Below, piece by piece: positions 34,785 through 46,233 of a stretch of DNA of 64,000 bases. Below the pieces are notes generated by a model, which did no database searches, was not told the DNA's origin, and was given only the letters and a program-made list of their open reading frames with translations. The first letter of the stretch is position 1. The number at the start of each line of letters is the position of its first letter. The stretch comes from Cryptomeria japonica (Eukaryota; Streptophyta; Pinopsida; Cupressales; Cupressaceae). The stretch spans positions 602,080,709-602,144,708 of the forward strand of contig NC_081413.1 in assembly GCF_030272615.1 (NCBI RefSeq). Direction: 5' to 3'. A program made the position numbers and the translations under genes.

Positions 34785-35140
34785 ATTTTTTTTTCATTAA
34801 AAGAGGAGTAAAAATTTACTCAAATCAGAAGAAATACAAATCAAGGGCTTTACATAGCCCTATCAATCTTCACTAAGTGGTCCAACTTTTGAAACAAATC
34901 CAAAGGTAAATGTTCCAATTTTGCACATGATCAGAGGCCCATTCGACCAAACAATCCACAACTTCTCAAGGAATATGAGTGAAAGTAATAGCATCCAAAA
35001 AAGCACCCAGATTAAGAATCTGTTTAACACCCGAAACTAAATGCCAACTAACATCTTCAAAAGGCGACCTATTCAACAAATTCACAACCACTTGGGAATC
35101 AGACTCCCTATAGGATATAATATTTCTAATAACAAGAACT
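34785..35140 (-). pseudogene. LINE 3' fragment (RNase H end)
   Basis: The minus strand reads 'ESDSQVVVNLLNRSPFEDVSWHLVSGVKQILNLGAFLDAITFTHIP' followed by 'VVDCLVEWASDH'. This is the RNase H end of a plant LINE ('E.DS...V..L', 'ITFTHI.RE.N..AD.LA.WAS'). It is followed by a short 3' region and an A-tail (T-run at 34787-34795 on the plus strand). Several stops are present. It is a short, 5'-truncated LINE insertion distinct from the one at 27911-33190. Confidence 0.72.
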
Positions 35141-35262
35141 TATAATTGGTTTCATTCTATCGTTAACTTCTGTAGTTTAATAAAGTAAACCAAAGAATGG
35201 ATGCTGGGATTAGGTATATCATAGAGATTCAATCTCTTCAAAATAATATTCTTTTTATTAGA

Positions 35263-35325
35263 CAAGGTTTCTGGATTAAACTGGTTGATGCAAAAGTTCT
35301 CACACAGTTTAATCCAGAAACCTTG
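35263..35325. repeat. perfect 21-bp inverted repeat with 21-nt loop
   Basis: The arm 35263-35283 (starts CAAGGTTTCTGG) is the exact reverse complement of 35305-35325. The core TTTCTGGATTA is shared with the arms of the larger fold-back in the laccase intron (51470-51755), so it may be a short member of the same MITE/fold-back family. Confidence 0.8.
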
Positions 35326-35399
35326 CATAATATCAACATAGACTGTGGAAATACAATGAATTTGAATATTCTTCTTGCTCACTGATCAATTTCAAAACC

Positions 35400-37357
35400 A
35401 GCTAGAAGAGAACTTGTAGGAGAACAAAGGAAAAATCTATTCATTTACAAATGAAGAAAGGACAAGTATATAGCCTCTGTGAATTGCAAAAAATAGAGGA
35501 AAGCAGGGGCGAAATTGGAAAAGGCAGAGAGATAAAACTTGAACTGTCTACTTTGGTTAGCTTATAATAAAACACGACAACAACAGTTTTCCTATAATAA
35601 AACAAGGCAAGTTCTCCCTAAGTCACGGGAAAAGAATAGGAAGTTGCCACTAACAGATATGCCTACATCTTCCCTCTTGTGTTTGGCTACTTTCTCTTCT
35701 AAGGGATTGGTATGTACTATCTATGGCCTCAGGAATGGCCTAGTTTATCGCTATTAAAGAATCATAATTCTCTATGTTTATAAAGATGGGTTCAATAAAA
35801 ACACATATAATTCAAAACATAAGTCTGATGCATGGCTTACATTTTTTAGCCCTAAAACCTTGTGATGAAGTTCAAAAATCGTGTCATTAATGTCTCCATG
35901 AATTGGGTCAACCCTCAATTAAAGCTACTCACTCTGGACATTGTTCTATCTGCTGCGTAGCCCTTGTCTGAAAAGCCCATGACATAAATTTATATTGTGT
36001 ATCACACAATTTTCTAACGTGGTATTCGTAGTTTTTTGAACCATGGGCTATGAAAATGCTAGTAAAAATATAAGATTCAGATAAAAGAGATTAGATATAC
36101 CTTGAATGAAAGGGCCCTGTACCAAAGGACGCCATCGTTCCTTTTGAGAATTTTCTCAGAAATCCATATGCGAAAAAGCTTGCAACAATGGTGGGAGTCT
36201 AGAATCTTAACTATTTAAAAAAATTATATATATATATGGTCTAGTTTTTAAACCTTTTGCTATTTTGTTTGGTTTCTTAGCGGTCATTCATTCTTAAAGA
36301 GCAAGCCATATTTCAGAGGGGCATTATCGCCCCGCTTCTCCTTTGGTAATATTCTTATGAGGCCTATGCCATGTCAACACAAAAATCGAATTAAATTTTC
36401 TTTAATAGATGTCCAAATGCTTCTATTCATCGATGAAACCAGTAGATCGAGGATTTCCAAACTAATCACATCTTTTTACCTCTATCAGTGAAAGAATATA
36501 CCTGAAAAAATTAAAGAAAATGATAATAAAGTGTTCAGCAAGAATATTCAAAGCAATAGAAAACTGGCACTTTCAGTGTATGCAAATGTAAGGCATGATG
36601 AGAGTTCAACCTCAAAGAATTAGCAATCCTTATCAATAAATACAAGCATGGTAATATGGAAGCAAAATATATTAGACTTGTGATCAAGGCAATTGTTAAC
36701 TGACAAGCAGAGGTCATAACCAGTATTGTTTGCTTGGATTTTAAGGACACTCATATCAATTGATGACATAAAATGATAAATCCAAGCCAACAAGCTGCTA
36801 CATTTCTAAATTTCCGCTAATTCTTAACAACAAATTTCTCAAGAAAGAAATTTTATGAAATAAAATCAACCATTCTCAATTTTGTAAAGTGAAAAATAAG
36901 GCATCTTACCATGGCTGCAGTCCCTGTAGTAAATGAGCATATTATAAGCCAGCCAAAGTACACCAACCTTTAAAATAAAGGACTGCCACATTGCTGTCCT
37001 CAAACAACTCTCAATCTCAACCTCATTTCTAAGTTTTATTGAAATATTAAATAGAAACTGTTACATGGAAATCGATCTTCTCAAAAACCCTTATTTTTCT
37101 ACCATACCCATAATCACATCACATGCAATAGCTCTTGTGACCAGATCCATAACTCGAATAGCTGACCATGAGATGCATTCGCATTGGTAACAATCTAATA
37201 CAGTCGCATTGGGATCTTTGGCTTGATGTATACATTGGAGTTCATCATTTTGGGCCATATTTCCTCTACCATGTACCAAGCATCCCTCGCTAAAATGACT
37301 CACATTTGCAGGTACCAGGTGCACATGTGGGGCCTCAATTGGTTGGGGATAAAAAAA
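35400..37357. other. spacer with weak coding-like traces
   Basis: No gene can be supported. The minus strand around 35990-35840 reads 'VMGFSDKGYAADRTMSR' directly before a GTGAGT donor-like site, and 37324-37091 holds a 77-codon open frame rich in Cys and His. Neither matches a family I know. A GGGGCATTATCGCCCC mini-palindrome lies near 36318. Confidence 0.3.
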
Positions 37358-37799
37358 TGAGTAGGGTGGTAGCTAATTTGGTTTCAAAAATGTCACAATT
37401 TTCGCATAACATGAGGGTAAGTCGAAAATTACAGATCTCGATCGTGTTTGACAGAATTAGCTGCGTCTTTCATTTTTTGACAGTGTATAACACTAAAATT
37501 AGTCAGCCTTTTTGAAACCAGATTATCATATTCATCTAACTTTCTACATGGTCAAAGTCTTCTTCCCGTTTTCGTTTCCCAGTTTGTCACATCAGTCATC
37601 GTTCTGCACTATCAAAATTCAGAGGAATGAATAAGGTGGTAGCTAATTTGGCTCCAAAAACATCACAATTTTCGCATAACATGAAGGTAAGTTGAAAATT
37701 ACAGATCTTGATCGTGTTCAACAGAATTAACTGCGTCTTTCATTTTTTGAATGTGTATAACACTAAAATTAGTCAGCCGCTTTGAAACCAGATTATCAA
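37358..37799. repeat. 172-bp direct duplication, 271-bp period
   Basis: About 37358-37529 and 37629-37799 are near-identical ('GGTGGTAGCTAATTTGG' to 'AACCAGATTATCA'), separated by roughly 100 bp of unique sequence. Both copies hold the same 'CACAATTTTCGCATAACATG' core with scattered substitutions. Confidence 0.88.
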
Positions 37800-37936
37800 C
37801 CAGACTATCTCCACAAAATAGAAACACGACATTCACCCGTTTACAAAATGACTGTAGATCTGATAGATGGGTGATGAGATATTTTTTCTTAAACAGTTTA
37901 CCTATTGTTTGCAAAGCAACGGGCTTCTGCTAAATT

Positions 37937-38176
37937 TTATTTTCTTTGTTTGGTGTAAATCCAAGCGATAACCCGGTCTCCCGATCTCCCAGCATAGTAA
38001 GCAAATATCCAGAAGTTACCACGAATGTCAAAGGTTTCTCTGTCAAGTCTGTAAACGTTTTTGCATAATCCCTCGAGAAATGCATTAAAGCAATCCCCAA
38101 GAATACCACCTACGAATTGAGTGCCCAGTGAAACAAATATCTGATTCCACTTTTTTAAAAAGGGAGATATCTCCAA
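37937..38176 (-). other. unidentified open frame, coding-like
   Basis: A 79-codon frame on the minus strand with a protein-like composition ('FVSLGTQFVGGILGDCFNAF', 'RLDRETFDIRGNF'). It contains balanced hydrophobic and charged residues rather than low-complexity sequence. I do not recognise it. It could be an exon or a decayed repeat fragment; the duplication at 37629-37799 lies just downstream on this strand. 38400-39460 holds nothing further I can identify. Confidence 0.22.
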
Positions 38177-39469
38177 TTATTGGTGGTAGTGAAAACTATG
38201 ATGAGATAGGAGAGAGGATCTAGTAGTTGAATGTGTCTCAATTGTTGTAATAGTAGTTGTTGATTTAATGTCTAATTTTTTTGACAACATTGTACCAATA
38301 GTTGTGACTTTAAAGTTGTTATTGCTATGATTACTATCCATAATTGAATGAAATGCAACCTTAGTTGTAAAATACAACCAATAATGTGACACTACATCAG
38401 TTGCACAAATATGGGGGCCTCTTTTTGCATGACTATTGATTCACCTTTTTTAAGTAGCAAATTTTCTAAGTAGCAGTAGGAGCTGATGGTTGATCTTGCC
38501 CTGCACGCTCTCTGTAGAGTTTGTGCTAAACTCGTAATTAGACACTCATCTCTGCAATTTCTAGGCCTCTCTGTCCATGTTGAAAATGGGTTAGACAGTT
38601 GACACTAGGTGGGAGGTGTGATTCTGATTGTTGGTTGGGCAGGAGAAATATTGAAAATAGTTAAATCTTAACCATGATAAGTTAAAATTTATCTGTGATA
38701 GTGATAACAATGACTGATGTGACAAAACGAGGAAACCGGAAATGGAAATAAGACTTTGACCATGTAGAAAGTCACAACTTCGAGTGTGCTGGTTAAGCCT
38801 AGCCTATTATATGTAATTATGTTTTATTGCTTTAGTATTCTCTCCTCAATTTTTCAGTTGAGCTTGCCTCCCAATTTTTCATGTAAGCATCAATCTCATG
38901 TTTTTTAGTCGATTGAGCTCTACTCCCAATTTTTGTAGTGGTGCCTAAGTATGATCCTTAGAAGGTTGAGGTTATCTCCCATTGTGTTTATGTCTGAAAG
39001 TATGCTTCTTATGTTTCTATTATCTATATTTAATATCAATAAATGTGCCCTGTGTGCTTTGCCAAATATAAAATAAAATTTCACACCACCTATAAAATAA
39101 TTTTGTATTTAAGCACCAATTACCACAATACAAGTGACCTCGGCCCTTCCATATTATGGACTAATGTGAGATAAAATGATTAAACACAATTTGGTTTACC
39201 ATATGAACCTTGATTCCCATTGGTAATAAACATGCACACTAAATGGTAATGTTTTAATCGATTATAGAGAATCATAGCTAAATCATCATGAAATAATGTA
39301 TTAACATTTATCACAAAATTAATCAAACATTTATATTTGATAATTTCATTGATCAACACAATATCATTTCATTCTATTTGAATCATGTTTTCTTAAAATT
39401 TGAAACCATAATTTCCATCACTTATGTAGACTAACTATAATCATTAAACGAGGATGCAATTTTGAAGAA

Positions 39470-40423
39470 GTGATGGCGAGCGGGAGTGGGAACGAGAGCG
39501 GGCGAGGCTCAGGGGCTAGGGTTTCAGCTGATAAAGACGATGCAGAGGATGCAGACGAAGAGGATGATGGCGACTTCGAAGCCGTGGTTGGGGTTGCCTA
39601 TACCTTCTCTAGGTTGGTCGTTGGGGGTGCCTGCTTTCTAAAATTCTGTTGGTTCCGTCTGGGCGCCTTCTTTCTAGTTGCAGCTGGTTGTGTCGTTTTT
39701 CTTCGAGGCTTCCTAGGCGCGCTGAGACTAGGCCACGTTGGTTCTGCTTTTCTCAAGTGCGTGCATAGTGGGGGTGTTTGGGATCTAGGTGGAGTTGCTA
39801 GTGCTGTTTTATTTGCTGCCCCATCCGGTGTTTTTGTTTTCGGGTTTTCCTTTGAGCCTGGGGGTTTTTCTCTTCTTTTGGGTTCTGTTCTATTCGGAGA
39901 TCCTCTGCTCAAGGTTTGGGTGCTGGTGCTGTTGGAGGCTTTCTCCCATGTTCTCCTCTTTTGGCGGCCTCTATTTTTTATGTTGGGGGTTTGTTTAGCC
40001 TTTCTCTCTCTACTTCAGGGTTGCTTCTGTCAGAGTGGATTGTTTGTTTTTTCCTTGGGCCCTTTGTGGTTTTGCTCTTTGTTGTGGGTTTTGGATCTGA
40101 TTCTTCATTGGAGTAATTTTTTTATGATCTATTTTTTTATGCCTCTTGGAAGCCTTTTCTGTCTTTTTGGGTGCTCCCTTTTTGTGGTTTCTAGAGCTTT
40201 GGTTTGGCTTTTGGAGGGTGTGGTTTTCTATTGTTGTTTTCTCGCTTTCTCTCCTATTCTGTGTTGGCTTTCTATGAGGGGATGTTCGAGTGTTTTTATC
40301 CCCTTGTTGGTGTTTGGTGTTCCTTCCTTTTGGGTTGTTATGGCTATTTCTTTCTTTTTCGGCACTATTTTTGGCATCCTCCCTCTTTCTTATTTGTCGT
40401 TTGCCTTCTTGCTTCTGCCTTAG
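39470..40423 (+). other. 317-codon open frame, acidic head and T/G-rich body
   Basis: The frame opens ATGATGGCGAGC with a Gly/Ser- and then Asp/Glu-rich head of about 45 residues ('KDDAEDADEEDDGDFEAV'), which looks like a genuine N-terminus. From residue about 46 the translation is almost only Leu, Phe, Val, Gly, Cys and Trp. That is what T+G-rich non-coding DNA gives, so the body may be intron or untranslated sequence of a retroelement rather than a membrane protein. A GT-rich junction after 'FEAVV' (near 39590) could be a splice donor. Function unknown. Confidence 0.3.
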
Positions 40424-40679
40424 CTGCCTTGGTTTTCTCTGGTTCTTCCTATAGAGGTGGTCCTATCTTCTTTTGAGGTGGAGATGGATGGTGCTAGAGA
40501 TAACCTTTCTCCTAGTTGGATTTGGGTGTTGTGATTGAGGCGGGGAGGTGCTGGTGGGAGGCTAATAGCATCCTATTTTTTATCTGTATGGGAACAGAGG
40601 ATGGTTTTTTTATTGTTTTCTCTCCTTCATCACCTATTGAGGTGGTGATTGAGGGTTCGATGTTCTTAGCTATGTTCTT

Positions 40680-41370
40680 CCTCAAGTTCAAGGTTATGGG
40701 AGCCTATAAAAAACCCATTGTTAATGTTGGGGGTGCATGGAAAAACCCTATGGTTATGCTAGACCAAGATTTGTACGGAGCTAAGCTTTTTCTGCTAATG
40801 GTTTGTGTCTCTTCAGTCCATATAGAGGTGGGTTCCTGTTCTATTGAGGGGGAGAGGAGTTGGGCTGGATGGACGCTGACTTTTAGAAGGATTGCGTTTG
40901 TGGGCTTCATCTTGTTGGTTTTGGGAGCCACTTCAAATCCCAACATGAAGGTTTGGGGAGCTTTTGAAAAGCCCCTGGTATTAAATTATTAATATTTTTA
41001 TTCATGGATCTGGTTGTTATGTTGTTAGGATCTTCGCTTTCAAAGTTTTAGGTTATGGGTGCTTGGAAAAACCCATGGTATTTGTTGAAGGTTAAGGGAG
41101 CCTTGGTAAAACCCTTGGACTTTCCTATTTAGTCTTATCTTGGCAAATGTTGTATGTGTAAGGATTTTGCCTACATTTCTTTTCAGCTGGCTCTTTAAAT
41201 ACTTTTCTTTAGTGTTTTGGCTAAAGTTGGGTTGCTGATTTTCTTTGGTTGTATCTTTTTAAAGTGTTGTTCTATGAGTTCTAGATCCTAGTAAAATCTG
41301 AGGGTTTCGGGTCCCTTCAAAACTTGTTGTAAGGGGTTTTGGGTCCCCTCAAAACCTGTTTTATCCTTAA
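40680..41370 (+). repeat. recurring 'GGTTATGGGAGCCTGGAAAAACCC' motif array
   Basis: Variants of GGTTATGGG(A)GC(CT)TGG-AAAACCC-TGGT occur near 40690, 40728, 40950, 41050 and 41088. They are followed by two GGGTTT(C/T)GGGTCCC(C/T)TCAAAAC units at 41300 and 41335. The whole tract is strongly T+G-rich on the plus strand and ends 'TTATCCTTAATCAAAAG', similar to the tail at 44550. It may be the 3' end of a retroelement. Confidence 0.55.
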
Positions 41371-42079
41371 TCAAAAGTTATAATCATTGTATCGTAATTT
41401 AATTCATAATGAAGTCTCATACAAATAAAGTTCATTGTAAAGGTAAAATCAACTATAAACGAAATAAATCATGTTCATAGCTTATCATCGACTAAACTAA
41501 CTAGTAAGAATAATGATCCACAACATAGCATTATCAAGATGTCCATAAAACAATTCATAAAGTTAACAACTCAAAGATGGTAACAATAGCATAAGGATGA
41601 TATGGTATTGCTTCACAAAATGTAGGGTCTTGCACAAGATTTATTGGCTCATTAGGACACATCAAAATATTTTATAATAACTAATAATGCATTGGGTTAA
41701 GATATCAACATAAGGAAACATACAATATGAGTCTTAATAATATTATTATTTAGGGTGTCATTGTGCAAGTATTGCATTAATTTATTAAAAAAATATTTGG
41801 TGTGGATAATTTAATAATAGTGTAATAAGAATAAAACATATTGATCAAGTTTTGTCTAGGTGTCGAAATTCTTACAATTTAAAATTAAAACTAGGAATTA
41901 TGTCTTGTCCTACAAAATGAATGGGAAAATTTAAAATACAATCAATATATCATCTTCTAAATCTTCCCATCTCAAAACTTACAAACCTCTCTACATTTTG
42001 TAATCCTAGGATAATCATGGATCTTTTACCAACTTTGCACGAAAGAAACCTAGACACAAAATTTATAAATAATTCTAAA
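41371..42079. other. A+T-rich spacer
   Basis: I see nothing identifiable. It ends near a run of thirteen C at 42114-42126. Confidence 0.5.
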
Positions 42080-42621
42080 ATAAAGATCAACCAGCAGTAT
42101 TTGTTGGAGAGGACCCCCCCCCCCCTGCCCGCTCGACATCGATTGGCTAAAATTGAATTTTGACAGGTCTTCCCATGGTAACTCGGGTCGAGTGGAAGGG
42201 GGGTGGCATGATCAAAGACTCATGTGGTGACTTAATCCTTGCCTATGTGGAAAAATTTGGTCTCCAAACATCTAGCGTGACTGAAGTGGATGCAGTGTTT
42301 CATAGGTTAGCTACTATAATGGAGAAGGGTCTGAAATAAATCATTGTTGAAGGAGACTCTTGTCATACAATTATGATGCTTAATTGGGTGGCTAAACTAG
42401 AATGGAAGATGACCTCTGTCATCGCCAAGTTTCATGCTCTCCTTCCTACTCTTGGCAACATCAAATCCTACCACGTGTGGTGTGAGGGCAACTATGTGGT
42501 AGATAAGCTGGCAGGATTTGGTGTGATGGTTAATAATGTTAAAATATGGTCTCACTTGCATGAAATCCTGATTGTGGCTCATGCCATGATCTGGAATAAC
42601 TTACCTATTAATGATGCATAA
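42080..42621 (+). pseudogene. LINE RNase H fragment
   Basis: The plus strand reads 'WLKLNFDRSSHGNSGRVEWKGGGMIKDSCGDLILAY' (first Asp region of RNase H), then 'VTEVDAVFHRLATIMEKGLK', an in-frame TAA near 42338, and 'IIVEGDSCHTIMMLNW'. 'GNYVVDKLAGFG' follows near 42490 and the frame ends at 42619. The pattern follows plant LINE RNase H. The opening 'DGSS' Asp is retained, but the stop and the missing upstream RT make it a fragment. Confidence 0.75.
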
Positions 42622-42762
42622 TCCCAAGATTGCCTTTTTGGTACTTTCTATTCTTGCCTTCTCCTTTCATTGTTGGATAAGGCGGTGGGACCTCAATATT
42701 GTTGGTACCTATTACTATAGCTATTAGTCCTAACACTTTCTCAATTCAGCTTTTGGTTTTTC

Positions 42763-44311
42763 AAGATGGGAGGTGATTTGAACTAGGTTGAACCTAATGA
42801 TTGCTCTGAATTCAAGAACAATGGGGAGCTTTGGAGTAAGGTGATTCGGGGAAATTTGGACTCCTATGTGGAGGAGATGAGTGGCCATGATCCCAAACTT
42901 TCTACGGCTTGTGTTCAAGCCTCGGATAATAGAGTTGTTAAGATTAGGAGTGTTGCATTTGTGGTTTTTGAGGAGACAATAGTGAAAGTTATTGCGTTGG
43001 CCCTCAAAGGCATCTCCTTTCCAAAAAGGCCCCAAGGAAGATTTTGAGCGTTTCTTTGAACCCGGGGAAGGGGTTTCCAGGCTCCAAAGCGGCAACAATA
43101 GGGAAGAGCTTCCTAGTATCATGAAGGAGGTATCCCTTCTTCTAATGAAGTACTTCACTCTGGATGGAAGGAAGAGGAGATTCCACCTTCACCATAGAGT
43201 AAGAATGAATTTTCCCTATTGGGTTTTGTCTTATTTATCACAATATATTTCTAAATCTTGTGTTAAGGATAAACCCCCTCTTCATCAAGGTCTCATTCAT
43301 AGGTTATATAACTTCCATTTGGCCTTAACCCACTCTCAGGGGATCCCCACTATTGATATTAGATGCTCTTATGACCCCAACTTATATGTTGATCTCATTG
43401 TCACCCCCTCCAATTTTGGTGAAGTGTCATATCCATGTTAAAAAATTCCTACAAGAAAGAACCCTACATGTATGGCCAAATTTAAAGCCATTTCTGCCAC
43501 TAAAAAGAACCATGATGTGGAATCCCAGACTAAGATGCACAAAAATGTGGAGATTATTGAGGACTAGGGTTTTGATTCTATCTCCTCTGATGAATCAGAT
43601 TACTTTGAAACCACAGGCTCAGATTGGTCTCCTTCCAATGATGTTAATGTTAATGATAACCCTAGCCTTCCTCCCACAAACCCTCCCACCTCTACAAATA
43701 TCGAGCCCCCAAGCTCAATTATGGTCCTCACTAAAATTTTGAATGACCTGCATGATGATGTGCAAAGGTAGGATGACTTGTTAAAGTGTCTATTTGGATA
43801 GATGAATGTCACTATAAGGAAAATTAATCAGTTGGAGGCTACGATTGAAGCTAGGGATAATACCTGGCTAGACGATTTGGATGAAGACAGAGTGTGAAGA
43901 TCTGCCAATGATCTTATTGGCCTCATGGGGTAGTGGCATAAGGTGAATGGGAAGATTGAAGATTTGGATGCCAAGCTCAAAGTGGCTTAGACCAAAATCA
44001 AGTAGGAAGAAATTAAGAAATCCTATGAGGTCCTCAAGAAGAAAATTGAGGAGGCTAATCTTGCTTGTAGGAATGCAGATAATATGCATAATGCCTCCCT
44101 GCAGGATATCCAAGCTATCCAAACTGAAATGAATAAGTTAAGGGAGAAGAAACGTAAACGCATAGAGGCCCTGATTGTGGGTTTAGGCCCCACAGAGTCC
44201 CTGGTTAAAGCGACCCCTAATTCCGCTTTCGTGTCCTCTGGCTCTAGGACCGAGTCTTGCAAAAAAGTGTCCTTTTCGGATAAAGTGTTAAGTTTGTGCC
44301 AAGATTGGTAG
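42763..44311 (+). pseudogene. decayed ORF of unknown family with coiled coil
   Basis: Broken coding sequence on the plus strand. From 42763 'MGGDLN' is followed by 'LDSYVEEMSGHDPKLSTACVQA' and 'RSVAFVVFEE'. After a shift come 'VSLLLMKYFTLDGRKRRFHLHHRVRM', 'VLSYLSQYISKS' and 'PPLHQGLIHRLYNFHLAL' (43120-43330). Near 43570 there is an acidic linker ('SISSDESDYFETTGSDWSPS') and a Pro/Thr/Ser stretch. From 43860 to 44170 a charged heptad-like coiled coil follows ('IKKSYEVLKKKIEEANLACR', 'IQTEMNKLREKKRKRIEAL'). At least eight stops or shifts occur. The order globular domain, acidic linker, coiled coil suggests one ancestral protein of a repeat family. I cannot name it. Confidence 0.5.
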
Positions 44312-46230
44312 GATAAACATTCTCCCATGTAGTTGGCCATCTCTTTGTGCCTTTATTGGGTGGTTGTTCTAGTATTTTATGGTTTTCTGACTCTTTCTGT
44401 TTCTGTTGGTTATCTAGTTTTGTAGCTGGCTCTCAAGTTGCCCTGCTGGGTTTTTGCTTTGTTAAGGTGGGGGGTTATTTTGTTAGTTGTGTATCCCTCA
44501 TGCGCTCTTGGTGTTTCTATGTCGATATGTAGCCATATGGTCATATTCCACTTTTATTAATCAAAATAGTATTGTTTGGAGAATACTTCAAATGGTAAGA
44601 TATCAAGAAGTTTATTATATTATATTTTAACACTTACAACTAAACCTGTATACCAAAAAAACCCTAAATCCAACCCAGTTTACCAATACAACAATAGACA
44701 TATAATATAAATTTGTTTGAATATTATTCCAAAACTAAAATAAATTCTTAAATTGATTAAATTCAATTAAAAACAAGAATGGCACATATATGAAAATAGA
44801 CTACAATTAATAGTTTCTTTGAAGGATCAACTTAAGAATAGTATTTGAAAACTTGAATCACTCACTCAATAACCTTGTGCTTGTCTAAATAAGTTATAAG
44901 AAAGTAGATCATTTAAACAACCTCTCTTTTATCCAAAATCCCTCTCATCATAACTTTACATACATTTTTTGATTTTTTGATTTTCAAAAATGTATGTTTC
45001 CATATACTTTAACAAATATAAAACAATGCAAGCTTCAACGTATTAAGTATTGTGCTAGTTCTTGAATTCTAGACCTACTTGCCTACACTTTGCTTTGTCT
45101 CGAACTCTCTTTTGAACATCCCCCTTCTCATGCCTTCATGGGTGTCTTGAAATTGTGATAATGAGAAGAGGAGGGGAGCCATGCTTTCTTTAACATTCTT
45201 GATCCCCCTGATAAATTTTACTTGGTTTTTACTTATCTTACTGTCTACGTAATATTCAACATGAAATCAGGCTGCTCTAAGAAAGTGACAGTTATCTTGC
45301 ACTACCATGACCTAGTGATATAATCCATGAAGTAGATTGATTTCTTTTACAAATGAATTGCCTTTCAAAAGGATAAAACGATCTTCTAACTTTATAGTCG
45401 AATGTGTTGAAACACTTTCCAACAAATTGTTCACGAAATATAATATACTCTGTTTCATGCCAATACCTATGTTTCACATTAGAATGCATATTCAAAACAT
45501 TCTATGATTGGGTCAGCATATTTAGAACTACCTGTACAAAACAAGTAAAACATTTTAAATGTTTACACAAGACAACAGCATAAGACTAAATTTTCATTGC
45601 CTAAAGAATTCTAACTTCTTGTTACCACAATATAGGCCCACCACATTTTTTATTCAATGAATTACAATCACTTTGCTAACCGATCGAATACATCAGACAG
45701 TGGATGACAGAACGGAAGACAAATTTTGCACTCCAAGGTAGACGTATGATGCAATAATGGGCAGCCCTGCGAATAATTTATGTTTACTTTCATTTGCAGA
45801 CTTCTTCCATGGGGGATAGATGGAATAAAAATGTTTTCTTACATGTGGCTATATAATATTTTTATTATTGTGCCTAATCAATTGTAGCTTATTGGTATTC
45901 CCAACATATCATTATCTGTAATAAAATAAAATGACAGGAACTGGAAACTATCGCATTGCCCAAAGCCATTAGCAAGTGGGAAGAAAAGTAGAAAAACATT
46001 GGAGTAAAACAGAATAAAAAAATATATTTTTGTTTCTTTCAAGATTTCAGTACTTGAGTCTGTCACTGAGTAGGGTTTTAAAAAATAATTTAACACTTAT
46101 CTTAGGCATCATTAAATGCTAGCAATTAATTTGAGATTCATATTCAAAATAATATAAATAGACCTTAATTAGCAGTTGGGTTCCTGGGTTGGGTCTCTGG
46201 ATATTTCATGATATCAAATAATAATAATAA
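44312..46230. other. T/G-rich tail then A+T-rich spacer
   Basis: 44330-44560 is T+G-rich, like 39600-41370, and ends 'TTTTATTAATCAAAATAG', probably the 3' end of the preceding decayed element. From 44570 to 46230 I see only A+T-rich sequence with short open frames and no identifiable feature. Confidence 0.45.
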
Positions 46231-46233
46231 TAA

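Noticed and set aside
35152-35385. Two opposing short proteins sharing 'GFWIKL' and 'QFNPETL' peptides
   Set aside because: The shared peptides come from the two arms of the 21-bp inverted repeat read on opposite strands, not from a gene.
39598-39912. Minus-strand Pro/Lys/Thr-rich frame of 104 codons
   Set aside because: It is the antisense of the T+G-rich plus strand; composition alone explains it and no motif is present.
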